64,000 bases of DNA from Blautia hominis (lineage in GTDB: Bacteria > Bacillota > Clostridia > Lachnospirales > Lachnospiraceae), in contig NQOF01000003.1 in assembly GCA_002270465.1 (NCBI GenBank), positions 1 through 64,000 on the forward strand. The letters are read 5' to 3'. Each line of letters starts with the position of its first letter. The stretch's first letter is position 1. The notes under the pieces were generated by a model. It was not told the DNA's origin. It did no database searches and was given only the letters and a program-made list of their open reading frames with translations. A program made the translations under genes and the position numbers. Below, in pieces: positions 63,083-64,000 of the stretch.

Positions 63083-63286
63083 ATGGCAAAAGCAAAAGCA
63101 ACCGCAGACACCAGTCTTTGCAAAGGCTGCCGTTTGTGTGTAGGCGTATGTCCGGTGGAAGCCATTGAGCCTCTCACGGAGATCAACAAAAAAGGATATG
63201 AGATCATTCAGATTCACGAAGATACCTGTATAGGCTGCGGACAGTGTTACAAAATCTGTCCTGATTATGTATTTACCATTGAGTAG
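63083..63286 (+). CDS. 2x[4Fe-4S] ferredoxin
   Basis: The 67-residue protein has two complete cluster motifs: Cys13, 16, 19 and 23 in CKGCRLCVGVCP, and Cys49, 52, 55 and 59 in CIGCGQCYKICP. It resembles the delta/ferredoxin subunit of 2-oxoacid:ferredoxin oxidoreductases. AAAGGAG precedes the ATG, and the oxidoreductase alpha subunit starts 15 bp later. Confidence 0.93.
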   Translation: MAKAKATADTSLCKGCRLCVGVCPVEAIEPLTEINKKGYEIIQIHEDTCIGCGQCYKICPDYVFTIE

Positions 63287-63301
63287 GAGGAGGCAGAAAA
63301 G

Positions 63302-64000
63302 ATGAGTAAAGGATTTCAGTTGATGAAAGGCAATGAGGCGATCGCTGAGGCTGCCCTTCGTGCAGGATGCCGTTTTTATGCAGGCTATCCGATCACTCCC
63401 CAGAGTGAGATATTGGAATATATGTCAGCCAATATGGCGGACCGGGGAGGGGTTTTTATCCAGGGTGAGAGTGAGATTGCAAGTATGAGTATGCTTTGGG
63501 GAGCAGCAGCGTGCGGGGAGCGTGTTATGACAAGTTCTTCCGGGCCGGGCTATGACCTGAAGCAGGAAGGAATCTCCTATCTTTCCTCTTATAATCTTCC
63601 GGCAGTTATCATAGATGTTATGCGCTATGGGGTTGGTGACGGTGAGATCACGGAGGGACAGGATTCCTACTGGCTGGCTACAAGAGGCGGCGGACACGGA
63701 GATTCCAGACAATTGGTCCTCACACCTGCTTCCGTGCAGGAATGCGCGCAGCTTACCTATGAGGCGTTTGACCTGGCTGAAAAATACCGCACCGTAGTGA
63801 TCATTTTAAGTGACGGCGGGATCAGCCAGATGATAGAGAAGGTAGTCCTTCCTGAAGCCAAGGAACATGACAGGAGCAAATTTGACTGGGCGATCAAAGG
63901 CGAAAAGAAAAAAGATGAGCCCAAAGTAAAAGTGACCAATCTGGACCGTTCCATGAATTATGAAGAGTATGACGCCATGATGCGGAAAAAATTCTCTGAT
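63302..64000 (+). CDS. 2-oxoacid:ferredoxin oxidoreductase alpha subunit (VorB/KorA-like), partial
   Basis: The first 233 residues are present and the gene runs off the window. It shows the family segments LMKGNEAIAEAALRAGC, FYAGYPITPQSEI and TSSSGPGYDLKQEG, with the GYPITPQSE motif diagnostic of the alpha subunit. The enzyme oxidises a branched-chain or 2-oxo acid to an acyl-CoA with reduced ferredoxin. GAGGAGG precedes the ATG. Beta and gamma subunits are expected beyond 64000. Confidence 0.9.
   Translation, partial: MSKGFQLMKGNEAIAEAALRAGCRFYAGYPITPQSEILEYMSANMADRGGVFIQGESEIASMSMLWGAAACGERVMTSSSGPGYDLKQEGISYLSSYNLPAVIIDVMRYGVGDGEITEGQDSYWLATRGGGHGDSRQLVLTPASVQECAQLTYEAFDLAEKYRTVVIILSDGGISQMIEKVVLPEAKEHDRSKFDWAIKGEKKKDEPKVKVTNLDRSMNYEEYDAMMRKKFSD

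Overview
This window reads as chromosomal DNA of a low- to mid-GC, spore-former-type Firmicute, most likely a gut Lachnospiraceae (Blautia-like, possibly acetogenic). The grounds are the 23S rRNA, strong AGGAGG-type ribosome binding sites, the large number of small ABC exporters and two-component systems, and the B12-dependent methyltransferase genes. The genus is an inference. I see no phage, integrase, insertion sequence or CRISPR array.

Layout. (1) 1-3.1 kb: 23S rRNA, with its terminator and no 5S gene behind it. (2) 3.1-8 kb: an MFS exporter, an AraC-like remnant, and an acyltransferase/DUF6320 pair divergent from an alpha/beta hydrolase. (3) 8-12.2 kb: a PucR-type regulator, a GPH-like transporter and a uroporphyrinogen-decarboxylase-family methyltransferase. 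(4) 12.3-16.6 kb: an M13 metallopeptidase lipoprotein in an operon with a response regulator and sensor kinase. (5) 17.0-17.5 kb: a duplicated tRNA-Glu/tRNA-Cys array. (6) 17.7-22.8 kb: a PH-domain protein, then an ECF sigma factor operon with a membrane protein, an ABC ATPase and two permeases. (7) 22.8-28.7 kb: cyclopropane-fatty-acid synthase, a YczE/YitT-like membrane protein and a 1,211-residue DUF11-repeat protein. (8) 28.8-49.9 kb: five more ABC exporter systems (one a lantibiotic-immunity type beside its own two-component system), a GyrI-like and an ATL-like protein, an APH-family phosphotransferase, a DUF1349 protein and an Rpn-family nuclease. (9) 50-64 kb: a corrinoid methyl-transfer region.

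The last region is the most interesting. A PocR-domain AraC regulator, a corrinoid protein and an MttB-family methyltransferase lie together. They are followed by a DMT transporter, a LysR regulator facing a BCCT (betaine/carnitine/choline) transporter, both subunits of an aconitase-X dehydratase, a membrane zinc protease, an IclR regulator facing a second MttB-family methyltransferase, a 2x[4Fe-4S] ferredoxin and the start of a 2-oxoacid:ferredoxin oxidoreductase. Neither MttB gene has an in-frame TAG, so both are non-pyrrolysine members, the group known to demethylate quaternary amines such as glycine betaine, proline betaine and carnitine. I infer a pathway in which a betaine enters by the BCCT transporter, is demethylated onto the corrinoid protein, and its hydroxylated backbone is dehydrated by aconitase X and oxidised to ferredoxin. 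A 10-base motif (AAARTGAAAY, R = A/G, Y = C/T) recurs upstream of the BCCT, second MttB and ferredoxin genes, several times in pairs 20 bp apart, and may tie them into one regulon.

Non-coding structure worth attention: a perfect 40-bp inverted repeat around a 120-nt core at 31.2 kb; two copies of a dispersed palindromic repeat at 49.9 and 55.5 kb; a strong terminator hairpin just ahead of the first MttB gene; and a structured leader in front of the BCCT gene.
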